Origin: G965276675 sp965276675
GTDB lineage: Bacteria; Acidobacteriota; Terriglobia; Terriglobales; Acidobacteriaceae
DNA: 64,000 nt
NCBI GenBank assembly: GCA_965276675.1
Contig: OZ255624.1
Coordinates: forward strand, 2,170,001 to 2,234,000
Direction: 5' to 3'
Position numbers and translations under genes: made by a program
The notes under the pieces: generated by a model
Seen by the model: only the letters and a program-made list of their open reading frames with translations
The model's database searches: none
Told to the model about the DNA's origin: nothing
Shown here: positions 42,623-51,472 of the stretch, in pieces
Layout of the letters: every line of letters begins with the position of its first letter
Numbering within the stretch: the stretch's first letter is position 1

Positions 42623-43011
42623 TTCTGATCGATACGCACATCATTGTTTGGCTGGCGTTTGGACCAAATAAGCTGTCGGCCAAAGCAGCTTCGGCTATCG
42701 AGACCGAGCGACTGGGGAATAGTGGACTCGCGATCTGCGCGATGAGCTTATATGAGCTTTCGCTTCTTACGAGGCGAGGCCGCTTGCAGCTGAATATCTC
42801 TCCAGAGACGTTGCTCAGCGCAGTGGAAAAAGGCTTCATTGTGAAACCAATCACCGCACAGATCGCTGCCGCATCAACGACTTTTCCAGACCCATATCCT
42901 CGCGATCCCATGGACCGCCTCATCGGAGCCACCGCTCTGGTAGAAGGCATCCCGCTCATCACGGCAGATGAGCGCATCCGCAAGGCAAACGTCATCCAGA
43001 CTATCTGGTAA
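42619..43011 (+). CDS. vapC: PIN-domain toxin VapC
   Basis: 130 residues from TTG 42619, overlapping the antitoxin stop by 4 nt. PIN RNase acidic residues: Asp in LIDTHIIVWL (residue 5), Glu in SLYELSLL, Asp in PMDRLIGATA and Asp in ITADERI. It is expected to cut RNA when free of the antitoxin. The pair lies between the divergent tolQ and recN, with no sign of a surrounding island. Confidence 0.9.
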   Translation: MILIDTHIIVWLAFGPNKLSAKAASAIETERLGNSGLAICAMSLYELSLLTRRGRLQLNISPETLLSAVEKGFIVKPITAQIAAASTTFPDPYPRDPMDRLIGATALVEGIPLITADERIRKANVIQTIW

Positions 43012-43056
43012 CCCAGCGCCGCGCCCTGCTATGCTCGGGCAAGAATTCCACCCAAT

Positions 43057-44757
43057 ATGCTGCTTGAGCTGCGCGCCGAGAACTACGCCGTCATCGACCA
43101 CACGGTTGCCGTGCTGGGGCCGGGGTTGAACCTGCTGACAGGGGAGACAGGCGCGGGGAAGTCCATCCTGGTGGACGCACTCGCCTTGCTGATGGGTGGC
43201 AAGGGATCGGCCGATGTGGTGCGCCACGGAGCCGAGAAGGCCGTAGTCTCCTGCGTCTTTGAAAGCACGCTGGAGGCTGAGGCGATCCTGGAAGATAACG
43301 GCATCGACGCCGAGGGGGCGGAGATTATTCTGCGCCGCGAGATCCAGGCCACCGGCAAGGGTCGCGTGTATGTGAATAATCAACCCGCCACGGCTGCAGT
43401 TCTGCGTCTGCTGGCGCCTGAACTGGCGTTGATCCATGCCCAGAGCGAGACACTCGCCGGCTTTGACGAAGCGCAGCAGCGTGGTCTGCTCGACCGCTAC
43501 GCCGGCTTGCCGCCTGAAGGTGTCGCGACGGCGTTTGCGGACTGGCGGGGAGTTCTGGATCGTCTGCAGGCCCTGGAAAGCGACGAGCAGGACCGGCTGC
43601 GGATGGCAGATTTGTGGATCTTTCAAAGCCGCGAGATCGGCAAGGCTGCGCTGGTGGCCGGAGAAGAAGAGCAGCTAGAGAACGAACGGCGCGTGCTCGG
43701 CAACGCAGAGAAGCTCTATGCCGCTGCAATGAGCGCGCATGAGCTCCTCTATGAGGGCAGCAACTCAGCCGAGTCCGCACTTCGCGCCGGGTTGAAGCAA
43801 ATCGAAGAGCTGGCGCGCTTCCATAGCCGCTTCGTCGACGTGGTCCAGCAGCTCGCCTCCGCGCGCGCCATGGTCAACGATGTTGCAGAGACGGCGCGTG
43901 ACTTTGGTGAAGGCATCGAGGCCTCGCCCGAGCGGCTGGCAGAGATTGAAGACCGGTTGGCGCTGCTCGACCGGTTGAAGCGCAAGTACGGCGCCACCGT
44001 GGAAGCCGTAATGGCCTATGGCGAAGAGGTAGGGGCGAAGCTGGCCGAAGCGGAGAACCGCGAGGAGATCCTAGCAACCTTGCGGCAGGAGCTCGCGCAG
44101 GCAGCGAAGGCCTACGGGGTGGCGGCCGCGGCTTTGAGCGATGAGCGGCAATCTGCCGCAAAGCGCCTGGCTAAGCTGGCCGAGACGCAGATCAATGACC
44201 TTGCCATGAAGGTTCAGTTTGCGATTGACGTCACGCCCCGGCAGGACGAGAGCCATTGGACCGCACATGGCTGGGATGAGGTGACCTGCCGGATCGCGAC
44301 CAACACAGGCGAGCCGCTCAAGCCACTCGACCAGATCGCCTCCGGTGGCGAGATGTCACGCGTGCTTTTGGCACTTAAGGTGAGCGTGGAGGAGGGTGCA
44401 AATCGCGCAGCCGGCAAGAGCCGCCGCAAGACGGCACTGCCGCGGACCCTGGTCTTTGACGAAATCGACATCGGCATAGGAGGGCGCGCAGCCGAGGCGG
44501 TCGGGCAGAAGCTGCAGAAGCTCTCCCGTGCCCAGCAAGTGCTGTGCGTCACACATCTGCCGCAGATCGCCGCATTTGCCGACCAGCACTTTGTCGTCGA
44601 AAAGCGCGAGCACGGCGGACGCACCCGCACAGAAGTACGGCTGCTCGCAGCGCCGGAGCGCACCGAGGAGATAGCGCGGATGCTCAGCGGCGCCAAGCTC
44701 TCCGAGACCTCGCGGCGGCACGCCGAGCAGATGCTGCGTGAGGCGCGAACAGCATAG
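43057..44757 (+). CDS. recN: DNA repair ATPase RecN
   Basis: 566 residues. SMC-like: N-terminal Walker A GETGAGKSILVDALALL near residue 30, a long central coiled-coil region (residues about 165-380), and C-terminal signature ASGGEMSRVLLALK plus Walker B LVFDEIDIGIGGRAAEAVG. RecN acts in double-strand break repair by bringing DNA ends or sisters together. Length fits the family. The next gene, ispH, lies 165 bp downstream. Confidence 0.95.
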   Translation: MLLELRAENYAVIDHTVAVLGPGLNLLTGETGAGKSILVDALALLMGGKGSADVVRHGAEKAVVSCVFESTLEAEAILEDNGIDAEGAEIILRREIQATGKGRVYVNNQPATAAVLRLLAPELALIHAQSETLAGFDEAQQRGLLDRYAGLPPEGVATAFADWRGVLDRLQALESDEQDRLRMADLWIFQSREIGKAALVAGEEEQLENERRVLGNAEKLYAAAMSAHELLYEGSNSAESALRAGLKQIEELARFHSRFVDVVQQLASARAMVNDVAETARDFGEGIEASPERLAEIEDRLALLDRLKRKYGATVEAVMAYGEEVGAKLAEAENREEILATLRQELAQAAKAYGVAAAALSDERQSAAKRLAKLAETQINDLAMKVQFAIDVTPRQDESHWTAHGWDEVTCRIATNTGEPLKPLDQIASGGEMSRVLLALKVSVEEGANRAAGKSRRKTALPRTLVFDEIDIGIGGRAAEAVGQKLQKLSRAQQVLCVTHLPQIAAFADQHFVVEKREHGGRTRTEVRLLAAPERTEEIARMLSGAKLSETSRRHAEQMLREARTA

Positions 44758-44922
44758 AATAGGCCGCCAAGTACGCAAAGTGCACGTGGTTCACCTGATT
44801 ACCTAGCCGAACTGGCATTATTTTGCGGTGTACGCAATGGGACCGATACCACGACCAGTAACCAATCCGGCACTGACGGCGGTGTACCGGGATGCTATCG
44901 GGACAGTATACTGGTAGACGTG

Positions 44923-45936
44923 ATGATCGAGACCCAAGAGCCTCCTGTACTTCCGCTGCAGAACGATCAACCCCGGGATGGAAAGCGTGTCTTACTGTTG
45001 AAGCCTCGCGGGTTCTGCGCGGGTGTGGTCCGCGCTGTGGATATTGTCGGCATTGCGCTTGAGACCTTTGGAGCTCCGATCTACGTGCGCAAAGAGATTG
45101 TGCACAACAGCTTTGTGGTCAACGAGCTGGCCGAGAAGGGCGCCATCTTCGTTGAAGACATCGACGATGTGCCAGAGGGCATGCGGGTCATCTACTCGGC
45201 CCACGGCGTATCACCGGCGGTGCGGGCACGCAGCAAAGAGCGCGGTCTGCGCGTGATAGACGCTACCTGTCCCCTGGTCACCAAGGTGCACGTGGAAGCA
45301 GTCAAGTTTGCGCGGCAGGGGTATTCTCTGGTGCTGATCGGCCATCGCGATCACGATGAGATCGAAGGCACGCTGGGCGAGGCTCCGGATGTGACGCAAG
45401 TGGTTTCCTCTGTAGAAGAGGTCGGGGCACTCGAGGTTCCCAACTCTGACCGAGTCGCTTATCTGACGCAGACCACCCTCAGCCTGGACGAAGCGCGTGA
45501 CATCATCCAGGCGCTCAAGGAGAAGTTCCCCAACATCGTCGGTCCGCATTCACAGGATATCTGCTATGCCACAGAGAATCGTCAGGTGGCGGTCAAGAAC
45601 GTCGCGCATACCGCGGACCTGATGCTGGTGGTGGGTTCAACCAACAGCTCAAATTCAAATCGTCTGGTCGAGGTCTCGCGCAATCTAAATACGGTGGCCT
45701 ATCTCATCGACAACTCGGAAGCCATCCAACCAGAGTGGCTGGAAGGCGCACGGACTGTCGCCGTTACCGCCGGCGCGTCTGCTCCTGAGATTCTGGTCTC
45801 CGAGGTTGTCGCCTATCTTCGGGCAAAGGGCTTCGATGAGGTGGAAGAGGTAGAAGTGATGCCGGAGAACGTCCGGTTTGGTCTTCCGGCCGAGATCGTG
45901 CAAGCCATCGGACCCGCTGCTGTGGCGGTGCGCTAG
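44923..45936 (+). CDS. ispH: 4-hydroxy-3-methylbut-2-enyl diphosphate reductase
   Basis: 337 residues from ATG 44923 (an adjacent GTG at 44920 is equivalent). The three iron-sulfur cysteines are in RGFCAGVVRA, DATCPLVTKVH and QDICYATENRQ; the catalytic Glu lies in the TNSSNSNRLVEV region. It makes IPP and DMAPP in the last step of the MEP pathway. Placement 51 bp before shc suggests that precursor supply and hopanoid synthesis are expressed together. Confidence 0.95.
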   Translation: MIETQEPPVLPLQNDQPRDGKRVLLLKPRGFCAGVVRAVDIVGIALETFGAPIYVRKEIVHNSFVVNELAEKGAIFVEDIDDVPEGMRVIYSAHGVSPAVRARSKERGLRVIDATCPLVTKVHVEAVKFARQGYSLVLIGHRDHDEIEGTLGEAPDVTQVVSSVEEVGALEVPNSDRVAYLTQTTLSLDEARDIIQALKEKFPNIVGPHSQDICYATENRQVAVKNVAHTADLMLVVGSTNSSNSNRLVEVSRNLNTVAYLIDNSEAIQPEWLEGARTVAVTAGASAPEILVSEVVAYLRAKGFDEVEEVEVMPENVRFGLPAEIVQAIGPAAVAVR

Positions 45937-45987
45937 TTGCCAGCCGGAAGGGCAGCAACTGGTGGCAGTTCTAACGAAAGTGACGGG

Positions 45988-48081
45988 ATGAGCACAGGAT
46001 TGAGCGGCGATCGGCCGGTGGCGGCACAATCAGGCTACGGAATAGCCGCACGCACTTCCGCCACAAACGGGTCTCTCGCTAACGGATCAAGCGCGCACGG
46101 TTCCGCAACCCCCAAATTCGGCCGCATCGACGTAGGGCTAGAGCAGGTCGAGGAAGCGGTCGCGCGGTCGCGGGATCATATCTTTTCGCAGCAGCACGCG
46201 GATGGCTACTGGTCTGGGGAACTGGAAGCCGATGCCATGCTGGAGGCGGATTACATCTTTGCCCATGTGCTGCTCGGCACGGCCAATCAAGGCAAGATGG
46301 AGCGTGCGCTGGCCGAGATCCTGCGGTATCAGAACGAAGACGGGAGCTGGAGCATCTATCCCGGCGGTCCGGGCAATATCTCGCTCGCGGTGAAGTGCTA
46401 CTTCGCCTGCAAGCTGATGGGCATGTCGGTGGACGAGCCGATCCTGACAAAGGCGCGGACCTGGATTTTAGCGCACGGTGGCGTGGTCGAGTGTAATACC
46501 TTCACTAAGATCTATTTGTGCGCGCTTGGTCAGTATGAATACGACGCCGTCCCGGCGATTCCGCCCGAGATCGTCCTGTTTCCTAACTGGTTCTACTTCA
46601 ACATCTACGAGATCTCCTCATGGTCCCGCGCGATCCTAGTGCCGCTCTCAATCGCTTACGCGAAGAAGCCGTTCAAGAAGATTCCACAGGAGCAGGGCAT
46701 TGACGAGCTCTTTGTCGGCGGACGCGAAAACGCGAATCTTCACCTCCGGTGGGACCGGAAGCACCCGATAAGCTGGCGTAACTTCTTCCTTTCCTGGGAT
46801 CGTCTGGCACACTGGGCAGAGCGCGTGCATATCCGTCCGCTACGCAAAATCGCACTGAAAAAAGCCGAGAAGTGGCTGCTCGAGCACTTTGAAATGTCAG
46901 ACGGATTGGGGGCCATCTACCCCGCAATGCTGAACGCGATTATCGCGCTACGCTGCCTGGGTTACTCGAATGACGATCCGCAACTGATTCGTGCGATGGA
47001 TGAATTCGAACAGCTCGGCATTGACGAACCGAACGGCACGGCTGACTACGAGGTACCGACCTTTCGTATGCAGCCCTGCATGTCGCCGGTCTGGGATACG
47101 GCGCAGGCGGTCTTTGCCCTGGGTGAGGCAGGCGCCTCACGCGCCGATCCACGACTGCTGAAGGCCGCCGATTGGATGTTGATGAAGGAAGTCCGGCATA
47201 AGGGTGACTGGTCGGTCAAGGCCCCGGATGCGCAGCCGGGCGGCTGGTACTTCGAGTTCAACAATGAGTTTTACCCGGATACCGATGATTCGGCACAGGT
47301 TCTGCTGGCGCTTGACAAGGTGCAGAATCCCCGGGAGCGCTACCAGGATGACGTCGCGAAGCGTGCCATCGAGTGGGTCTTCGCCATGCAGTGCCGAAAT
47401 GGCGGTTGGGGGTCATTCGACAAAGACAATACCAAGATGATCTTCCAGCACATCCCGTTTGCCGACCATAACGCGATGCTCGATCCGCCGACAGTCGATA
47501 TTACGGGGCGCATTCTCGAAATGCTGGCGACGTATGGGTACACACGGAAAGACAAGCGCGTCGAAAAGGCAATCCAGTTCATCCTAAGGGAGCAGGAACC
47601 CGACGGCAGCTGGTTTGGCCGCTGGGGTGTGAACTACATCTACGGTACGTTTTTGGTGTTGCGCGGACTGGAAGCGATGGGCATGTGGAATCATGAGCCG
47701 GAGATACAACAAGCAGCCGAATGGATTCGTTCGGTCCAGAACGCCGATGGTGGCTGGGGCGAGACCTGCGGTTCGTACGACGATCCCACCCTGCGCGGTG
47801 TCGGCACTAGTACGCCCTCACAGACAGCCTGGGCGATCCTTGGACTTCTAGCTGCCGGCGACACGCGTAGCGATTCAGTGGCCAAGGGCACGCGCTGGCT
47901 GCTCAATCAGCAAGGGGAGGATGGCTCCTGGGACGAGAGCATGGGCGAGGGCGCGACCAAGCAGGCCATCAACACTGGCACCGGCTTCCCGCGCGTCTTT
48001 TACCTGGCGTACCACGGATACCGCGACTACTTTCCATTGCTCGCGTTGAGTACCTATCGCCGTGCAATGGAGCGCACTTAA
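45988..48081 (+). CDS. shc: Squalene-hopene cyclase
   Basis: 697 residues from ATG 45988 (MSTGLSGDRPVAAQS); the frame opens at 45937 but overlaps nothing useful. QW repeats are abundant (QHADGYWSGELEADAM, QNEDGSWSIYPGG, QNADGGWGETCGSYDD, QGEDGSWDES). The catalytic acid motif DXDD reads DTDDSAQV near residue 430. It cyclises squalene to hopene/hopanol at the inner membrane. The first 50 residues are a Gly/Ser/Ala-rich leader not found in the enzyme core. It is also known as hpnF. Confidence 0.96.
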   Translation: MSTGLSGDRPVAAQSGYGIAARTSATNGSLANGSSAHGSATPKFGRIDVGLEQVEEAVARSRDHIFSQQHADGYWSGELEADAMLEADYIFAHVLLGTANQGKMERALAEILRYQNEDGSWSIYPGGPGNISLAVKCYFACKLMGMSVDEPILTKARTWILAHGGVVECNTFTKIYLCALGQYEYDAVPAIPPEIVLFPNWFYFNIYEISSWSRAILVPLSIAYAKKPFKKIPQEQGIDELFVGGRENANLHLRWDRKHPISWRNFFLSWDRLAHWAERVHIRPLRKIALKKAEKWLLEHFEMSDGLGAIYPAMLNAIIALRCLGYSNDDPQLIRAMDEFEQLGIDEPNGTADYEVPTFRMQPCMSPVWDTAQAVFALGEAGASRADPRLLKAADWMLMKEVRHKGDWSVKAPDAQPGGWYFEFNNEFYPDTDDSAQVLLALDKVQNPRERYQDDVAKRAIEWVFAMQCRNGGWGSFDKDNTKMIFQHIPFADHNAMLDPPTVDITGRILEMLATYGYTRKDKRVEKAIQFILREQEPDGSWFGRWGVNYIYGTFLVLRGLEAMGMWNHEPEIQQAAEWIRSVQNADGGWGETCGSYDDPTLRGVGTSTPSQTAWAILGLLAAGDTRSDSVAKGTRWLLNQQGEDGSWDESMGEGATKQAINTGTGFPRVFYLAYHGYRDYFPLLALSTYRRAMERT

Positions 48082-48162
48082 GTTCATCGAAACAGGCTTC
48101 GCACTTGGTCGTTGGCAGCTCAAAGCGGCCCTGCCGTGCTGATCGATAGAGGAGAACTTAAT

Positions 48163-49299
48163 ATGGCTGTGCCGATCTCGCAGATGTGGACGGTAGCAAG
48201 CTACGTTCTGAAGAAGCGTTGGAGCGGGCAAAAGAAGTACCCACTGGTGCTGATGCTCGAACCGCTCTTTCGCTGCAACCTGGCGTGCGCCGGCTGTGGC
48301 AAAATACAGTACCCCGCGCATGTCCTGAAGCAAGAGCTCACCGCTGAGGAGTGCTTCAAGGCCGTGGATGAGTGCGGCACGCCGATGGTTTCGATTCCGG
48401 GCGGAGAGCCGTTGCTGCATCCCGAGATCGGCGCGATCGTCGAAGGCCTGGTCGCGCGGAAGAAATACATCTACCTGTGCACCAACGCGTTGCTGCTGAA
48501 AGAGAAGCTACACCTTTTTAAGCCAAGCAAGTACCTGTCCTTCTCCGTCCATATGGATGGTCAGCGCGAGCACCACGATTTTTCGGTCTGCCGTGAAGGT
48601 GGCTTCGATCAGGCGCTCGAGGGCGTGCGCGAGGCCGTAAAGCAGGGCTTCCGCGTCACTACCAATACGACGCTCTTTGACGGGGCTGACCCGAACAGCG
48701 TGCGCTCCTTCTTTGACGAGATGATGGAGGTCGGCGTCGAAAGCATGATGCTCTCGCCCGGCTACACCTACGACAAAGCGCCGGACCAGAAACATTTCCT
48801 GGGCCGCGCCCGTTCGCGGCGTCTCTTCCGCGCCATTCTTTCCAATCGCAAGAAGAGTTGGCGTTTTAACGCCTCGCCCATGTTCATGGAGTTCCTGATG
48901 GGCAAGCGCGACTTCACCTGCACGCCCTGGGGTATGCCGACCTACAACGTCTTTGGCTGGCAGAAGCCATGCTACCTGCTGCAGGACGGCTACGCCGATA
49001 CCTTTCAGGAGCTGATGGAGGCGACTGAGTGGGCCAACTACGGCACGGAGTCCGGCAACCCGCGCTGCGCCAATTGCATGGTGCACTCCGGCTACGAGGC
49101 CTCCGGTGTGAACTACACCTTTGGCTCACTTCGCGGGCTTTGGGACACGGCCAAAGCCACTTTCTCCAGCACCTATCCGGATCGCGGAGCGCTCGATCTA
49201 CTGAACCAGCCGACTGCTCCGGTCCACGCCAAAGGAGGGCTGGTGCAGATCAACCCAGGCTCCGCAAAACAGACTGCTCTTGAAGAGACGGCGGTATGA
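48163..49299 (+). CDS. hpnH: Adenosylhopane synthase HpnH (radical SAM)
   Basis: 378 residues from ATG 48163, with AGAGGAGA upstream; an open extension to 48112 was rejected. The radical SAM cluster motif is CNLACAGC near residue 39, followed by SIPGGEPLLHPEIG and the HpnH-typical RCANCMVHSGYEASGV with further Cys residues. HpnH adds the 5'-deoxyadenosyl radical to diploptene, forming adenosylhopane, the first step of side-chain extension. It overlaps the next gene by 4 nt. Confidence 0.95.
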   Translation: MAVPISQMWTVASYVLKKRWSGQKKYPLVLMLEPLFRCNLACAGCGKIQYPAHVLKQELTAEECFKAVDECGTPMVSIPGGEPLLHPEIGAIVEGLVARKKYIYLCTNALLLKEKLHLFKPSKYLSFSVHMDGQREHHDFSVCREGGFDQALEGVREAVKQGFRVTTNTTLFDGADPNSVRSFFDEMMEVGVESMMLSPGYTYDKAPDQKHFLGRARSRRLFRAILSNRKKSWRFNASPMFMEFLMGKRDFTCTPWGMPTYNVFGWQKPCYLLQDGYADTFQELMEATEWANYGTESGNPRCANCMVHSGYEASGVNYTFGSLRGLWDTAKATFSSTYPDRGALDLLNQPTAPVHAKGGLVQINPGSAKQTALEETAV

Positions 49300-49733
49300 A
49301 CGACGCCACCGTGGTCACGCATCCCCGGCCGGAGCTCGATCCAGATACGCTCGAAGTCGTGGAAGGCGTCCAGCGGGAGAACCTGGAAGGCTGGATTCCC
49401 GAGCTGGCATCCGACGATGAGATCCGCGATGCGCTCGAAAAAGCCTTCGAGTATCGCGGCGATGTGAGCCTGACGCTCCGGGACGGTTCGCGGATCGAGG
49501 GCTACATCTTCGACCGGCGTACCGGGCCAACGCTGGCCGAGTCTGCCGTGCGCGTCATGCCGACGAAGCAGCGCACCAAACTCACCATCCCGTACTCCGA
49601 GATCGCCGCACTCGCCTTCACCGGCCGCGACACCGCCGCCGGCAAGAGCTTTGAAGCCTGGGTGCGCAAGTACTGGGAGAAGAAGGCAGCAGGCGAGAAA
49701 GAAATCGGAATCGAGGCGGAAGCGCTGGAGTAG
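49296..49733 (+). CDS. Hopanoid-operon protein of unknown function
   Basis: 145 residues. It starts inside the hpnH stop (ATGA) and ends 33 bp before hpnA, so it is certainly part of the operon. It is soluble and acidic at both ends. The middle (VSLTLRDGSRIEGYIFDRRT, then KLTIPYSEIAALAFTGRDTA) looks like a small beta-barrel of the Sm/SH3 kind, ending in a helix (SFEAWVRKYWEKK). No catalytic motif or metal site was seen, so an accessory or regulatory role is more likely than an enzyme. Confidence 0.85.
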   Translation: MNDATVVTHPRPELDPDTLEVVEGVQRENLEGWIPELASDDEIRDALEKAFEYRGDVSLTLRDGSRIEGYIFDRRTGPTLAESAVRVMPTKQRTKLTIPYSEIAALAFTGRDTAAGKSFEAWVRKYWEKKAAGEKEIGIEAEALE

Positions 49734-49766
49734 CCAGGCCAGTTGTCTGCCGTAGCTCGCTCTTTC

Positions 49767-50762
49767 ATGAAAGTCTTCCTTACAGGAGCGACCGGCTTTG
49801 TTGGCAGCCATGTTGCGCGGGTCTTTGCTGCTGCTGGAGCAGAGCTACGCTTGCTCGTCCGTCGGACCAGCCGGCTGGATAACCTGGAAGGCCTGCAGGC
49901 CGAAACCTATGTTGGCGATCTGGCGCAGCCAGAGACTCTGCGTACTGGACTGCGAGGCTGCGAGGCGCTAATTCACGTCGCCGCGGACTATCGACTCTGG
50001 GTGCGCGATCCGAAAGCAATGTACGCTGCCAACGTCGACGGCACACGAGCCCTGCTAGCGCTTGCTCGCGAGGAGAGAGTTGCTCGCGTGGTCTACACCT
50101 CAAGCGTCGCGACCATGGGCTTCCGGTGTGACGGTACAATCGTCAACGAGGAGACGCCTGTTTCGCTTGATGCGATGATTGGGCACTACAAGCGCTCTAA
50201 GTTTTTAGCTGAGCAGGAGGCGGTCCGGGCTGCGCGCGACGGACAGCATGTGATGGTGCTGAATCCAACCACACCCATTGGCCCCAACGACATCAAGCCA
50301 ACGCCGACTGGTCAGATCGTAGTCGACTTTCTCAATCGTAAATTCCCTGCCTACGTCGACACTGGCCTCAACCTGGTTGATGTTACAGAAGTAGCGCGCA
50401 CGCATGTCTCCGCTCTCGAACGTGGCAGGCCGGGCGAACGTTACATTCTGGGTGGTGAGAATCTTTCACTCAAGCAGATCCTGGACAAGATGTCGGCCAT
50501 CACCGGTCTGCCCTCGCCGACGGTGCGAGTCCCGCACTCGGTCGCCATGCTCTTCGCTCTCTTTGACGAAACGATCACCGGCAAGCTGCGCGGCAAAGAG
50601 CCACGCGCAACGGTGGAAGCAGTGCGTATGGGCAGGAAAAAGATGTTTGCCTCCTCGGCCAAAGCCGAACAGGAGCTCGGCTTTCAGATCGTGCCGGTCT
50701 ACTCTGCGCTCCGGGCGGCGATCGAGTGGTTTCGCGGGCATGGGTACGCTCCCCCGGCATGA
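49767..50762 (+). CDS. hpnA: Hopanoid-associated sugar epimerase/dehydrogenase HpnA
   Basis: 331 residues from ATG 49767 (MKVFLTGATGFVGSHVARVF); a start at 49743 lacks support. Extended SDR fold: TGATGFVGS nucleotide loop, YTSSVATMGF and catalytic YKRSK (YxxxK) near residue 144. HpnA is regularly found in hopanoid clusters, but its substrate is not firmly established. It shares ATGA with hpnG. Confidence 0.92.
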   Translation: MKVFLTGATGFVGSHVARVFAAAGAELRLLVRRTSRLDNLEGLQAETYVGDLAQPETLRTGLRGCEALIHVAADYRLWVRDPKAMYAANVDGTRALLALAREERVARVVYTSSVATMGFRCDGTIVNEETPVSLDAMIGHYKRSKFLAEQEAVRAARDGQHVMVLNPTTPIGPNDIKPTPTGQIVVDFLNRKFPAYVDTGLNLVDVTEVARTHVSALERGRPGERYILGGENLSLKQILDKMSAITGLPSPTVRVPHSVAMLFALFDETITGKLRGKEPRATVEAVRMGRKKMFASSAKAEQELGFQIVPVYSALRAAIEWFRGHGYAPPA

Positions 50763-51472
50763 ACAGGCGTGTGGCCATCATTGCGGCACTCTATGGCGAG
50801 ATCAAACCTCTGGTCGCAGGCTGGGAGCACATCCCGTCCGGCAAGGCGCGCCAGAAGATCTTTCGGCGAGTCCAGAACGGCGTCGAATGCCTTGCCATCG
50901 CTGGCGGCATGGGCGCGCGAGCCACGGCACAAGCTGTCGAAACAGCCAGTGCCGGCGGTCCGCTGGAGCAACTGATCTCTATAGGCTGGGCTGGCGGCCT
51001 TTCCTGCGGCGTCAAGCCGGGCGTGGCGTACTCTGTCGGAGAGGTGATCGACCCGCGGACTGGAGAGCGCTACCCGGTGGAGTCTGCCGAGCAGCCGCCA
51101 CTACGGTTGGTCACGGCAGACCACATCGTTCAGCGTGGGGAAAAGCGGCGCCTTGCCGAAAGCTATGCAGCATCGCTCGTCGACATGGAAGCTGTGACGG
51201 TGTCGCGCCTGGCCGCTGCACGCGGCATCCCGTTTCGCTGCTGGAAAGCGGTCTCCGACCTCGCGACCGATGAACTGCCGGACTTCAATCGTTCCTTGAG
51301 CCCCGATGGACAGCTCGATCTACCGCGGCTTTTGATGCGCGTGAGCCTCCGTCCTGGCTACTGGCCGGCATTGATGCGCATGGGCCGGAATAGCGCAGCG
51401 GGCGCTATAGCATTGAGCAACGCAGTGACGGATTTTTTGACTAGCAAAGACTATGCAAACAGCAACGGCTGA
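50759..51472 (+). CDS. hpnG: Adenosylhopane nucleosidase/phosphorylase HpnG
   Basis: 237 residues from ATG 50759 (MNRRVAIIAALYGEIKPLV). Nucleoside phosphorylase fold: AIIAALYGEI at the N-terminus, SIGWAGGLSCGVKPG, and SLVDMEAVTVSRLAAARGIP carrying the purine-nucleoside-phosphorylase VDMEA motif. HpnG removes adenine from adenosylhopane, leading to (phospho)ribosylhopane. It is directly followed by two dehydrogenases. Confidence 0.92.
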   Translation: MNRRVAIIAALYGEIKPLVAGWEHIPSGKARQKIFRRVQNGVECLAIAGGMGARATAQAVETASAGGPLEQLISIGWAGGLSCGVKPGVAYSVGEVIDPRTGERYPVESAEQPPLRLVTADHIVQRGEKRRLAESYAASLVDMEAVTVSRLAAARGIPFRCWKAVSDLATDELPDFNRSLSPDGQLDLPRLLMRVSLRPGYWPALMRMGRNSAAGAIALSNAVTDFLTSKDYANSNG

